From positions 1-35,342 of the forward strand of contig JAFGEX010000252.1 of NCBI GenBank assembly GCA_016931355.1: a stretch of 35,342 nucleotides of DNA. Reading direction: 5' to 3'. This document shows, one piece after another, positions 27,315 through 34,943 of this stretch. The DNA is from a bacterium. GTDB taxonomy: Bacteria; Zhuqueibacterota; QNDG01; JABMRT01. Positions within the stretch are counted from its first letter, which is position 1, and the number at the start of each line of letters is the position of its first letter. Made by a program: the position numbers and the translations under genes. The notes beneath the pieces were generated by a model. The model was not told the DNA's origin and ran no database searches. It saw only the letters and a list, made by a program, of their open reading frames with translations.

Positions 27315-29713
27315 TGCCAGTCCAGCTCCATTTTCTGGTTTTTCTTCATGCTGATTTCCCTTTGTCTGTCCCCGTAAATCAGAGTGGTTGTTCCGCCTTC
27401 CCTGGAAAAAACCTTGATTTTCTGTGGGATTTTGTTCTTCCATTCCATCGAGACCACGAATCCGCCGCGCGCGCAGATCCCCTTCACGGAACCCGAATCC
27501 CATGCGTCCGGCAGAGCGGGCAGAAGCCGGATCTCCTTTTCGTTTGACTGCATCAGCATTTCCACAACCGCTGCAGTGCCGCCGAAATTCCCGTCAATCT
27601 GGAAAGGCGGATGCGCATCGAACAGATTGGGATACGTGCCGCCTCCGCCTGAACGGCCTTTTCTCCTGCCGTCCGGTTCCACATAGCGGAGCAGTTCTCT
27701 GTACATCTTATATGCGCGATTTCCGTCTCTCAGCCTGGCCCAGAGATTGATGCGCCATCCCTTGGACCAGCCTGTCGTTTCATCACCCTTTATTTCGAGT
27801 GTTCTCCTGCAGGCTTCAGCCAGTTCCGGAGTCTTTTCGGGCGTGATTTGATGCCCGGGGTACAGGCCGAAGAGATGCGATTGATGCCTGTGGCGCGGGT
27901 CCTGGTCCTCCCAGTCATGGTACCATTCCATGAGCTGCCCTTTTTTGCCGATCTGATACGGATGCAGGAGTGAAAGGGCGAGTTCCAGGCTGTCCCGGAA
28001 CGCTGCATCCGCGTCCAGCATCCTGGAAGCCTTCATAGTCTGTTCCATACATTCCCGGACCATGGCCAGGTCTGCCGTGCCTCCGTAAAGGGTTGCTCCG
28101 TGATAACCCTCAGGGGTCACATACCTGTTTTCCGGCGAGGTGCAGGGAGAAGTGATCAGCCTGCCCTCCTGATCCTCCACCAGCCATTCCAGGCAGAATC
28201 GGGCAGCGCCTTTCATGATTTCATAGGCTTGATCACGCAGAAACGTCTTGTCCTGCGTGAACAGGTAATGTTCCCAGAGATGCGTGGACAGCCATGCGCC
28301 TCCCATGTACCAGTTCGCCCAGACTGGATCGCCTTCTCCGAAATTTCCGACCGGATTGCTCATGGCCCAGATGTCGGAATTGTGGCAGGCGGCCCATCCT
28401 CCGGTACCGAAAAAGGTCCTTGCCGTGATTCGGCCCGTTTCCGAGATGTTCCTGATGAAACTCAGCAGCGGCGCGTGCATCTCTGGAAGATTGGCGTTTT
28501 CCGCAGGCCAGTAATTTTCCTCAGCATTGATGTTGATCGTGTAATTGCTGCTCCACGGCGGCCGGATGTATGGATTCCAAATTCCCTGAAGATTCGCCGG
28601 TACGCCCATTGTGCGGGAGCTGCTGATCAGCAGATACCGGCCGTACTGAAAATAGAGGATTTCCAAATTTCTGTCCTCATGGCCTTCCGCGTACCGCCTG
28701 AGCCGTTCGTCCGTTGCCAGATCCGGTGCACTGGTTTTGCCGAGATTCAGGCTCACCCGGTTGAAATAGGTTTGATGATCCTTGACATGATCCTTTTTTA
28801 ATATTTTGTAGGATTTGAAGGATGCCTTCTCCAATGGATCGGCCGCCAGCCCTTCATCATCCAATCCTTCTTTCGACGGATCCCTGTCAAATCCGTTGAA
28901 GCTCGTGGCCACAGAGACCAGTATGACCGCTTCCGTGGCGTTTCTCATCCCGATGGTGCTGTCTGTTACCGTCATCGCGCCGTCCGACGAAACGATTTTT
29001 GATAAAAAGGTAAACCGCGTACCCCTGTCGTCGTCGAAAACAACGGCGTCTTTCTTCTTGCCCCTGTAATCCGGCTCCGAGTGAACGGGCGCACGGCCTT
29101 TTGCCTGGAGAATGCCGCTCTCCGTCATGAGGGTGTGTCGGAGCTGGCTGTCGAATCGGATGTCAAAGCTCAGCATGCCCTTGCGGCCTGCGGTCAACCG
29201 GATCGCCATGATCGGATCCGGATGCGAAACAAAGTATTCTCGCGTGTAACGGACACCGCCCGCTTCATAGCGGATCTTCGAAACCGCTTCTCGGATGTTC
29301 AACTCGCGGTAATAGTTGTCCGGTGTTCCGGCATGATGAAAATGAATGAACAGCGTGCCGAGCGGCGCATAGGATTCGGAAAATTTGCCCTGCACTTTCC
29401 GCTGCAGCTCGTCCGCCAGCTTGTAATTTTCATTTTTCAGCACTTCCCGGATGGCCGGTATGGCCTGATGGGCGTCCGGATTCATGTGAGCGTCCACCGG
29501 CTCCCCGGACCAGAGCGTGATGTCGTTCAGGAAGATTTTATCCGAAGGGACCCCGCCGAACACAGATACACCCATCCGGCCGTTTCCGAGCACCAGAGTT
29601 TCCTCAAAAAATTCCGCAGGTTGCCGGTACCACAACCGATCGTTCGATTGGGGATGGATTGAAGAGGTGCACACCAGGGCAAGGGGAATGATCAGAAGGC
29701 CTGATTTTTTCAT
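27311..29713 (-). CDS. Glycoside hydrolase family 95 (alpha-L-fucosidase/galactosidase type), exported
   Basis: 800 aa. The N-terminus has a signal peptide (KKSGLLIIPLALVCTSS; the Cys is not in a good lipobox). The GH95 N-terminal domain begins LWYRQPAEFFEETLVLGNGRMG, with NDITLWSGEP. The catalytic (alpha/alpha)6 part contains TININAEENYWPAENANL, GWAACHNSDIWAMSNPVG, DPRHRHQSHLFGLYPG and NLFDAHPPFQIDGNFGGTAA. The family releases fucose or galactose from plant or host glycans by inversion. No SusC/D-like genes or other glycosidases accompany it. It follows the ubiE-like gene by 18 bp, with AAGGA upstream of ATG 29713, and is coupled to the GNAT gene. Confidence 0.93.
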   Translation of the reverse strand: MKKSGLLIIPLALVCTSSIHPQSNDRLWYRQPAEFFEETLVLGNGRMGVSVFGGVPSDKIFLNDITLWSGEPVDAHMNPDAHQAIPAIREVLKNENYKLADELQRKVQGKFSESYAPLGTLFIHFHHAGTPDNYYRELNIREAVSKIRYEAGGVRYTREYFVSHPDPIMAIRLTAGRKGMLSFDIRFDSQLRHTLMTESGILQAKGRAPVHSEPDYRGKKKDAVVFDDDRGTRFTFLSKIVSSDGAMTVTDSTIGMRNATEAVILVSVATSFNGFDRDPSKEGLDDEGLAADPLEKASFKSYKILKKDHVKDHQTYFNRVSLNLGKTSAPDLATDERLRRYAEGHEDRNLEILYFQYGRYLLISSSRTMGVPANLQGIWNPYIRPPWSSNYTININAEENYWPAENANLPEMHAPLLSFIRNISETGRITARTFFGTGGWAACHNSDIWAMSNPVGNFGEGDPVWANWYMGGAWLSTHLWEHYLFTQDKTFLRDQAYEIMKGAARFCLEWLVEDQEGRLITSPCTSPENRYVTPEGYHGATLYGGTADLAMVRECMEQTMKASRMLDADAAFRDSLELALSLLHPYQIGKKGQLMEWYHDWEDQDPRHRHQSHLFGLYPGHQITPEKTPELAEACRRTLEIKGDETTGWSKGWRINLWARLRDGNRAYKMYRELLRYVEPDGRRKGRSGGGGTYPNLFDAHPPFQIDGNFGGTAAVVEMLMQSNEKEIRLLPALPDAWDSGSVKGICARGGFVVSMEWKNKIPQKIKVFSREGGTTTLIYGDRQREISMKKNQKMELDWQ

Positions 29714-29731
29714 GTCTCCGTTCCTTTCAGG

Positions 29732-30442
29732 TCAAAAGGAGGATTGCCTGCGTCCGCGATGAACAGCCATGGACCCCAGCATGAGACGGCGGAAACGCAC
29801 GGACCTGAATCCGGCCTGCCGCATGATTTCAGCGATCTCTTCCGCAGACTTGAATTCAGCGGTGCTTTCCGATAAATACGAATAGGCATCCGGTTCTCCG
29901 GAAAGAATCCGGCCGATCAGCGGCACAAGCGTGTTGATATAGAAGCGAACAGGCCGATGAAACAGGTCCGCCGGAGGGGGTGTTGTATCCAGATTCACGG
30001 CAAATCCGCCGGGTTTCAGAACCCGATGCTGCTCTTGAAACGCTTTTTTAAGATCAAAGACGTTCCGCAGGATATATCCTGAGACAACGGCATCGAAACT
30101 TGCGTCGGGGAAAGGCAGATCCAGGGCGTCCGAACGGATCCATTGAATGCGAAGGCCCCCATTCCGGCTCCTACCCCTCATCATCATCTCTTTCGTAAAA
30201 TCCACTCCCCAGGCCGAAGCAGTCGAATCCTGCCGGAGGGCTTCCAGCGCCAGTTCGCCTGTGCCTGCGCCCATGTCCAGAAACCTCCCGCTGCGCGGAA
30301 TACGGGCCAGATGAACGGCCTTCCGCCGCCAGGTCAAATCCTGCCCCAGGGACAGGATGCGGTTCATCCGGTCGTATTCGCCTGTCAGGCGGGTGAAGAG
30401 TTCCCGCACTTTTTCCGAATGGTATTTTTTGTCCGAATGCAC
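29732..30442 (-). CDS. ubiE: UbiE/MenG-type quinone C-methyltransferase
   Basis: 236 aa SAM-dependent methyltransferase of the UbiE/COQ5 family, which methylates demethylmenaquinone (and, in ubiquinone makers, the benzoquinol). Family marks are FTRLTGEYDRMNRILSLGQDLTWRR at the N-terminus, SAM motif I FLDMGAGTGELAL, PFPDASFDAVVSGYILRNV and EQHRVLKPGG. The start is GTG 30442, 26 bp after the DUF3788-like gene, with no strong ribosome site. Other quinone genes are not in the window, so menaquinone use is likely but not proven. Confidence 0.9.
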   Translation of the reverse strand: MHSDKKYHSEKVRELFTRLTGEYDRMNRILSLGQDLTWRRKAVHLARIPRSGRFLDMGAGTGELALEALRQDSTASAWGVDFTKEMMMRGRSRNGGLRIQWIRSDALDLPFPDASFDAVVSGYILRNVFDLKKAFQEQHRVLKPGGFAVNLDTTPPPADLFHRPVRFYINTLVPLIGRILSGEPDAYSYLSESTAEFKSAEEIAEIMRQAGFRSVRFRRLMLGSMAVHRGRRQSSF

Positions 30443-30468
30443 GCTGTTGCCGTTCTCTGCAAAGCAGG

Positions 30469-30891
30469 CTACTTGACGCTCAGCTTGATCCTGATCAGGA
30501 TTCCAGCGTATTCGACATCCTTTTTGTTTCTGAACAAAACGGTGAGGCCGCGGATCTTGCCGTATTTCTTGCCGCTCCGGAATTGTTCCTTTAACTCATC
30601 GGAGAGAGCGCTGTTCATGACGGCTTCTTGGGCACTGTCGTTGAGATAGAAAGTCATTCGAAAGGAACCCGGTATAACGGATAGCCAGAATATGGTCTTT
30701 TTCTTTCTCGTCGCCTTGAGGAGCCAGCTCTTTCCGTCATTGTAATACCGCCATTCCGTCAGGATATCGGGATGATGGGCATGAAGGCTGTCGAAAACGG
30801 AAATCCACAACGGTTTGGATTTCCCGATATGCGAAAAAACGACCTTGTCAGCCGGAAATGTATTTTTATCTCCCAGGACAGGCTGTTCCAT
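30469..30891 (-). CDS. DUF3788-like small cytoplasmic protein
   Basis: 140 aa with no signal peptide or TM helix. The pattern WRYYNDGKSWLLKATRKKKTIFWLSVIPGSFRMTFYL, followed by KYGKIRGLTVLFRNKKDVEY, matches my recollection of the DUF3788 family, whose function is unknown. It is first of a four-gene leftward run (DUF3788, ubiE, GH95, GNAT). GGGAGGAAGAG immediately precedes ATG 30891. Repeat copy B lies directly upstream, in its presumed leader. The family call is from memory of the motif pattern, hence the moderate confidence. Confidence 0.7.
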   Translation of the reverse strand: MEQPVLGDKNTFPADKVVFSHIGKSKPLWISVFDSLHAHHPDILTEWRYYNDGKSWLLKATRKKKTIFWLSVIPGSFRMTFYLNDSAQEAVMNSALSDELKEQFRSGKKYGKIRGLTVLFRNKKDVEYAGILIRIKLSVK

Positions 30892-30924
30892 CTCTTCCTC
30901 CCGGTTTACTGCTCAGGGCAACAT

Positions 30925-31043
30925 TTGAATTTGTCAGCGAGCGCATTCCCCTTAGGCTTGCCGCGGGGTAAGCGAATGAATCTAAAAGTCTTCTTCCCTA
31001 CAGATCGAAGATTTCCCGGCAGCTCAATGCCGGGGAGCTTCAA
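30925..31043 (+). repeat. Dispersed 115-bp element, copy B
   Basis: Close match to copy C: CAGCGAGCGCATT, TAGGCTTGCCGCGGGGTAAG, CTACAGATCGAAGATT and GCCGGGGAGCTTCAA. The right hairpin is CCCGGCA (31015-31021) with TGCCGGG (31028-31034). TTGAA and TTCAA at the two ends are inverted. It sits between the DUF1295 stop and the DUF3788 start. Confidence 0.9.
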
Positions 31044-31099
31044 AATGGCGTTCGATTTGAAAATGGGAGGAGACCAGTCCGCCCGGAGGTGGGCATGAT

Positions 31100-31124
31100 A
31101 ATCCACAATCCAAAATCCGCAATC
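31100..31124. repeat. Repeat module 3 (AATCC-type), overlapping the DUF1295 stop
   Basis: A 25-nt stretch built of AATCC/CAATCC units that recurs at 34993-35017 with two G/A differences. Its right end overlaps the TGA stop (minus strand, 31125-31123) of the DUF1295 gene. Confidence 0.7.
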
Positions 31125-31908
31125 AAATGCGACTGTCCTGACGGGATTTTTTCGGGAACCAGGGGATGAAGATGGACGTCCTTGCGGCGTATTCCTGGTA
31201 TTCTGCATTGTCCTTGTAATGTTTTTCGAGCAGGGGGACGCCGGAGACCCTGATGAGCAGAAAATCAATCAACAGGGGGCTGATCGCTGCAAGCCAGCCG
31301 TTTTGACCCGGCACAGCCATGAAAAAAAATCCCCACCAGAGCAGGGCCTCGCCGAAATAATTCGGGTGGCGCGAGTAGCGCCACAGGCCGGTCTGGAGGA
31401 TTCGGCCCGGCCCGGACCTGTAGCGCAGAAACTGTTTCAGCTGCAGATCTGCCGTTGTTTCAATCAACAGGCCAATTCCCCAGACAATGATGCCGATGAT
31501 GTCCCATGCGCCGATTGAATCCCTGTCATCACGCATGATCATGAGAATGGGGAAGGCGATGAGAAAGAGCAGGATGCCCTGGAGCATGAACACATGGGTG
31601 TAACCGAAAATTCCTGCCCGCTTCCCCCAATTTTTGCGCATCTTCGCATAGCGGAAATCCTCGGATTTTGAAAGTCTGGGCAGAATATGCAGGATGAGCC
31701 GCAAGGCCCAGACGCTCGTCATGACCGCAACGATCCAGTCCCGGAAAGAGGGGCCGGGATCCAGCAGCAGGCCGGTCCAGGCCACGAGTGCGAATCCGCC
31801 GCCCCAGGCGAAGTCCGCGAGGCCGAAATTTTTTATTTTCTGGGCAATGAAATAGAACAGGGTCATATAGACCCATAAGGTGACGCCCGATGCGAGAAAA
31901 GTGTTCAT
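31123..31908 (-). CDS. DUF1295 integral membrane protein (ICMT/steroid reductase-like)
   Basis: 261 aa with six or so TM helices. DUF1295 signatures: KNFGLADFAWGGGFALVAW near the N-terminus; WALRLILHILPR; and WRYSRHPNYFGEALLWWGFF, the cofactor-binding stretch shared with ICMT and steroid 5-alpha-reductase relatives. The C-terminus PLLEKHYKDNAEYQEYAARTSIFIPWFP is typical. Activity unknown; methyl transfer or reduction of a lipid is plausible. The track ORF starts inside the DegV gene. ATG 31908, 10 bp after that stop, fits the hydrophobic N-terminus, though its ribosome site is weak. Probably co-transcribed with the DhaL-DegV gene. Confidence 0.88.
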   Translation of the reverse strand: MNTFLASGVTLWVYMTLFYFIAQKIKNFGLADFAWGGGFALVAWTGLLLDPGPSFRDWIVAVMTSVWALRLILHILPRLSKSEDFRYAKMRKNWGKRAGIFGYTHVFMLQGILLFLIAFPILMIMRDDRDSIGAWDIIGIIVWGIGLLIETTADLQLKQFLRYRSGPGRILQTGLWRYSRHPNYFGEALLWWGFFFMAVPGQNGWLAAISPLLIDFLLIRVSGVPLLEKHYKDNAEYQEYAARTSIFIPWFPKKSRQDSRI

Positions 31909-31918
31909 AATAGAATGA

Positions 31919-33694
31919 TCAAAGGATAGCCACGGCGATGGCGCCCAATCCTGCGTGGGATCCGATCGCAGGCGACACATCCACGATGTGATCCGCGCGT
32001 TTACCGATGATGGGTATCAGGCGGTCCTCCAGATCAAGGGCCTTTTCCCGCGCGCCGGCTGAAGCAACGATGTAATTCTCCACCGGCAGGCGGTGATGCC
32101 TCTCCCTGATGAATCCGATAATTTTCCGGACCTGGCCTTCATGATTAAAGGCCTTGCCGCACATGGAGGCTTTTCCGTACTCGTCAAGGGATATGATGGG
32201 CTTGAGACGCACTGTATTTGCGATTGCACCCTTCAGATGGCTGATCCGGCCGCCGCGCATGAGGTATTTCAGCGTGGGCACGGTCACGTAAACACGGACG
32301 TCCCGGATCCATCCGGCCGACCGGTCGAGGGCGTGCTCATGGGTGCAGCCCTCCTGCAGGATGCGGGCCATTCTTTCCACGATGAGGGCGAGCGATAAAG
32401 ACAGATTCCGGGAATCGATCACGGATATTCTCGCGTCCTTCAGACTTTCCGCAGCGGTTTTCGCCGCCTGGAATGTACCGCTCAAGCCGGATGAAAGATG
32501 GACGGACAGGATGGAATCATAGTGTTCGGCCAGGAATCGGTACAGGGCTGCAAACTGCTGTACGGCCGGCTGCGATGTTTTGGGAAAATCCGGAGAGGTT
32601 TCCGCCTTGGCATAGAACTGGTCCGGGGAAATGGCCACCTTGTCCAGATATTCGGTTTTTCCGAAATTGAGGTGCAGAGGCACAATGTGTATTTGGTATC
32701 GATCCAGCACTTCCAGGGGCAGATCGCAGGATGTGTCCGTGACCAGGGCGATCCGGGCGGCCCGCCTGTGAACGGCTTCAAACTGCCGCTTCATGTCGTC
32801 GATTTTGGGGACTTGGATCGCGCCGAGCGGTCCAAGCCGCTCATAGATTTTAGAAGGATCGTTGGTGTGGATGTGTATCTTCAATCTCTCCTGTGTGCCG
32901 CTGACGACGAGGGAATCCCCCAGGTCTTCGATCAGGACCTGGGCGACTTCCGGTTTGAGGCCGTTTCCGGAGAGAAACATTTCACAGCAGTACCGTTGTG
33001 TGATGGATTCGCCGGACACGACCGGGTGGATATCCTCGAAGTTCTCATGGACGGTTTTTTCGGAGGGAGTTTCCGCTTTTTTCCCGTGCTTGACGAAATG
33101 CGTGATGCCTTCCAGAAAATGGACGAATCCCTGGGCGCCGGCATCGACCACGCCGGCTTCCTCGAGCTTCTTGAGCTGTTTCGGCGTTTCCTTCAGGGCC
33201 TTCCTGGCGGACTCCAGGGAATGATGCATGAGATCATTGAAATCCGACATTTTCTCATGCCCGGCATGAAGGGCATTGCTCCAGGCTTTCATCACCGTCA
33301 GGATGGTCCCTTCAACCGGTTTGCTCAGCGCATGATAGGCCCTGTCCACTCCGGACCGGACCGCATGGGCGAATTCCCTGGCGGTCAGCGCTTCCTTATC
33401 CTGCATGGCCTCGCTGAGGCCGCGGATGAACTGCGCTAAAATGATGCCGGAATTTCCCCTGGATCCGGCGAGCGCCGCATCTGCAAAGCCCTTGCTGACC
33501 GCGGCTACAGAGGGATTGCTGGATGACCCGAGCATGGTTGAATTCAGGGTGGCCGCCAGGTTGGTTCCCGTGTCTCCGTCCGGGACCGGGAACACATTGA
33601 TCCGGTCCAGAAACCTGCGGTTCCTTTCCACTTCGCGGGACCCGTGCAGGAAAGCAAAATAGAGCTTTTCACCGTCTATTCTTTTGAGTTTCAT
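31919..33694 (-). CDS. DhaL (FakA-like)-DegV (FakB-like) fusion protein, putative fatty acid kinase
   Basis: 591 aa joining two activities usually made separately. N-terminal DhaL/DAK2 kinase domain (~5-200) with the ATP-Mg site NVFPVPDGDTGTNL and GSRGNSGIILAQFIRG; a FakA middle region (~230-310; RYCCEMFL, DSLVVSGTQERLKIHIHTNDP); then a complete DegV domain (~315-591; LVTDTSCDLP, HLSSGLSGTFQAA, VPTLKYLMRGGRIS, AIGSHAGLGAI) that binds a fatty acid in FakB. Together this could phosphorylate exogenous fatty acids for phospholipid synthesis. DegV takes the place of the FakA C-terminal domain. ATG 33694 (GGGGG upstream) gives the family-like MKLKRIDGEKL; ATG 33727 is the track alternative. Confidence 0.9.
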   Translation of the reverse strand: MKLKRIDGEKLYFAFLHGSREVERNRRFLDRINVFPVPDGDTGTNLAATLNSTMLGSSSNPSVAAVSKGFADAALAGSRGNSGIILAQFIRGLSEAMQDKEALTAREFAHAVRSGVDRAYHALSKPVEGTILTVMKAWSNALHAGHEKMSDFNDLMHHSLESARKALKETPKQLKKLEEAGVVDAGAQGFVHFLEGITHFVKHGKKAETPSEKTVHENFEDIHPVVSGESITQRYCCEMFLSGNGLKPEVAQVLIEDLGDSLVVSGTQERLKIHIHTNDPSKIYERLGPLGAIQVPKIDDMKRQFEAVHRRAARIALVTDTSCDLPLEVLDRYQIHIVPLHLNFGKTEYLDKVAISPDQFYAKAETSPDFPKTSQPAVQQFAALYRFLAEHYDSILSVHLSSGLSGTFQAAKTAAESLKDARISVIDSRNLSLSLALIVERMARILQEGCTHEHALDRSAGWIRDVRVYVTVPTLKYLMRGGRISHLKGAIANTVRLKPIISLDEYGKASMCGKAFNHEGQVRKIIGFIRERHHRLPVENYIVASAGAREKALDLEDRLIPIIGKRADHIVDVSPAIGSHAGLGAIAVAIL

Positions 33695-33756
33695 TGAGCC
33701 CCCGAATGAAATGCCCGGAACGGTCATGGAGCTGCAAGATTTTATTGATTGCGCGC

Positions 33757-33785
33757 AATATAAATGCTTTACGGATCATTGTCAA
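33757..33785 (-). promoter_or_regulatory. Consensus-like promoter of the DhaL-DegV / DUF1295 operon
   Basis: On the minus strand: perfect TTGACA (33785-33780), 17 bases, TATATT (33762-33757). Expected start near 33750, about 55 bases before ATG 33694. Confidence 0.85.
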
Positions 33786-33820
33786 ACGGTTTGTTGGATC
33801 AGGGAAAATATATCCATTCC

Positions 33821-33940
33821 ATGAATCTGACAGCGAGCGCATTCTCCCTTAGGTTTGCCGCGGGGTAAGCGAGCGAATACAAATAAATTTTTCCCTACAG
33901 ATCGAAGATTCCCCGGCAGCTCACTGCCGGGGAGCTTCAA
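33821..33940 (+). repeat. Dispersed 115-bp element, copy C
   Basis: The best-preserved copy: ATGAATCTGACAGCGAGCGC at the left, TTTGCCGCGGGGTAAGCGAG in the middle and a perfect right hairpin, CCCCGGCAG-CTCA-CTGCCGGGG (33911-33932), ending AGCTTCAAT. It lies between two divergent promoters (33757-33785 and 34001-34029). Confidence 0.92.
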
Positions 33941-34000
33941 TCCAGACGGGGAGCATCTCATGGAAGGAGGTTTCCTGCCTTTGCCGCATGATGTGAATGC

Positions 34001-34029
34001 TTGACAATCCCGATGAAAACGCATAAATT
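34001..34029 (+). promoter_or_regulatory. Sigma-70-like promoter of the Met-rich exported protein gene
   Basis: TTGACA (34001-34006), 17 bases and TAAATT (34024-34029). Start expected near 34036, leaving a ~105-base leader containing the nested stems at 34041-34106. Confidence 0.75.
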
Positions 34030-34036
34030 CCCCTGT

Positions 34037-34106
34037 TGCCTCCGGCAGGGAAGGGAACTCTTTTCCTGGGGGGACAGTCTAAAAGAGTCGGCGGTATGCT
34101 GCCGGA
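34037..34106 (+). promoter_or_regulatory. Structured 5' leader with nested and competing stems
   Basis: Outer stem TCCGGCAG (34041-34048) with CTGCCGGA (34099-34106), 8 bp; inner stem ACTCTTTT (34057-34064) with AAAAGAGT (34081-34088), 8 bp. A small hairpin TGCC-TCC-GGCA (34037-34047) would compete with the outer stem. The ribosome site AGGAG (34131-34135) is outside. It matches no riboswitch class I know. Confidence 0.5.
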
Positions 34107-34140
34107 AATGAAACGATAACGGATTTCGAAAGGAGAAGAA

Positions 34141-34902
34141 ATGAAGAAAAACAGGGCGAAGGGATGGATCGCTCTCCTGGCGATGGCGGTTCTGGTGTCA
34201 GGGATGTCGGCCGCGGACACCATGATGAAACAGAAACAGCATACGGACGCATTCAAGATGATGGGTCAGGAGCAGCCGGCCAAGGATATGATTCAGACCT
34301 TCTGGTTCACAGATGATAAAATGGTCAGCCAGTCTGATGAACAATCCATACTCGTCAGGCTGGACAAGAATGCAATCTACATGATCGACCATGTCCAGAA
34401 AGTCTATTCCGAGCTGCCTCCCAACCTGTTCGAAGCCATGGCCGAGGAAGCCGGGGCAGAGGATGAAGAGGCCATGAAGGCCATGCCGGAATTCATGAAA
34501 AACATGATGAAAATGAAGGCTACGGTGCAACCCACGAACGAGGGCAAAAAGATCAAAAATTGGAACGCCAAAAAGTATCTGCAGACCATCGAGATGGCCA
34601 TGGGTAAAACCACATCCGAAATCTGGGCCACGGAAGACATCAAGATCAACAAGGATCTTTATTTGAAATTTTCTACTGCCATGTTCGCCATGCAGCCCGG
34701 CATGAAAGAGATGATGGACGACATGATGAAGGAGATGCAGAAAATCAAGGGTTTCCAGGTTCAGTCCTCGTCCGTCTCGGACATGATGGGGACGCAGCTC
34801 AAATCATCCATGGAACTGCTTGAGTACAAGGAAGGCAATCCCCCGGCCGGCACCTATGACATTCCAGCCGGATACAAGCAGAAAAAATGGTCGGGGAAGT
34901 AA
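34141..34902 (+). CDS. Methionine-rich exported protein (DUF4412-like)
   Basis: 253 aa with a clear signal peptide (GWIALLAMAVLVSGMSAAD), so periplasmic or outer-membrane-associated. About 30 residues (12%) are Met, clustered in KAMPEFMKNMMKMKA and GMKEMMDDMMKEMQK. The beta-strand pattern WFTDDKMVSQSDEQSILVRLDKNAIYMID, followed by TSEIWATEDI and TYDIPAGYKQKK at the end, resembles DUF4412/LolA-like lipid- or ligand-binding folds; that call is tentative. AGGAG lies five bases before the ATG. The gene has its own promoter, a structured leader and a terminator, so it is a single-gene unit. Confidence 0.75.
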   Translation: MKKNRAKGWIALLAMAVLVSGMSAADTMMKQKQHTDAFKMMGQEQPAKDMIQTFWFTDDKMVSQSDEQSILVRLDKNAIYMIDHVQKVYSELPPNLFEAMAEEAGAEDEEAMKAMPEFMKNMMKMKATVQPTNEGKKIKNWNAKKYLQTIEMAMGKTTSEIWATEDIKINKDLYLKFSTAMFAMQPGMKEMMDDMMKEMQKIKGFQVQSSSVSDMMGTQLKSSMELLEYKEGNPPAGTYDIPAGYKQKKWSGK

Positions 34903-34913
34903 TCGCATCCATT

Positions 34914-34943
34914 AAAAAAGCGGCGTGTCACAGCGCCGCTTTT
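34914..34943. terminator. Intrinsic terminator after the Met-rich protein gene
   Basis: AAAAGCGGCG (34916-34925) pairs perfectly with CGCCGCTTTT (34934-34943) across an 8-base loop, with an A-run before and T-run after. Probably active in both directions. Confidence 0.92.
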
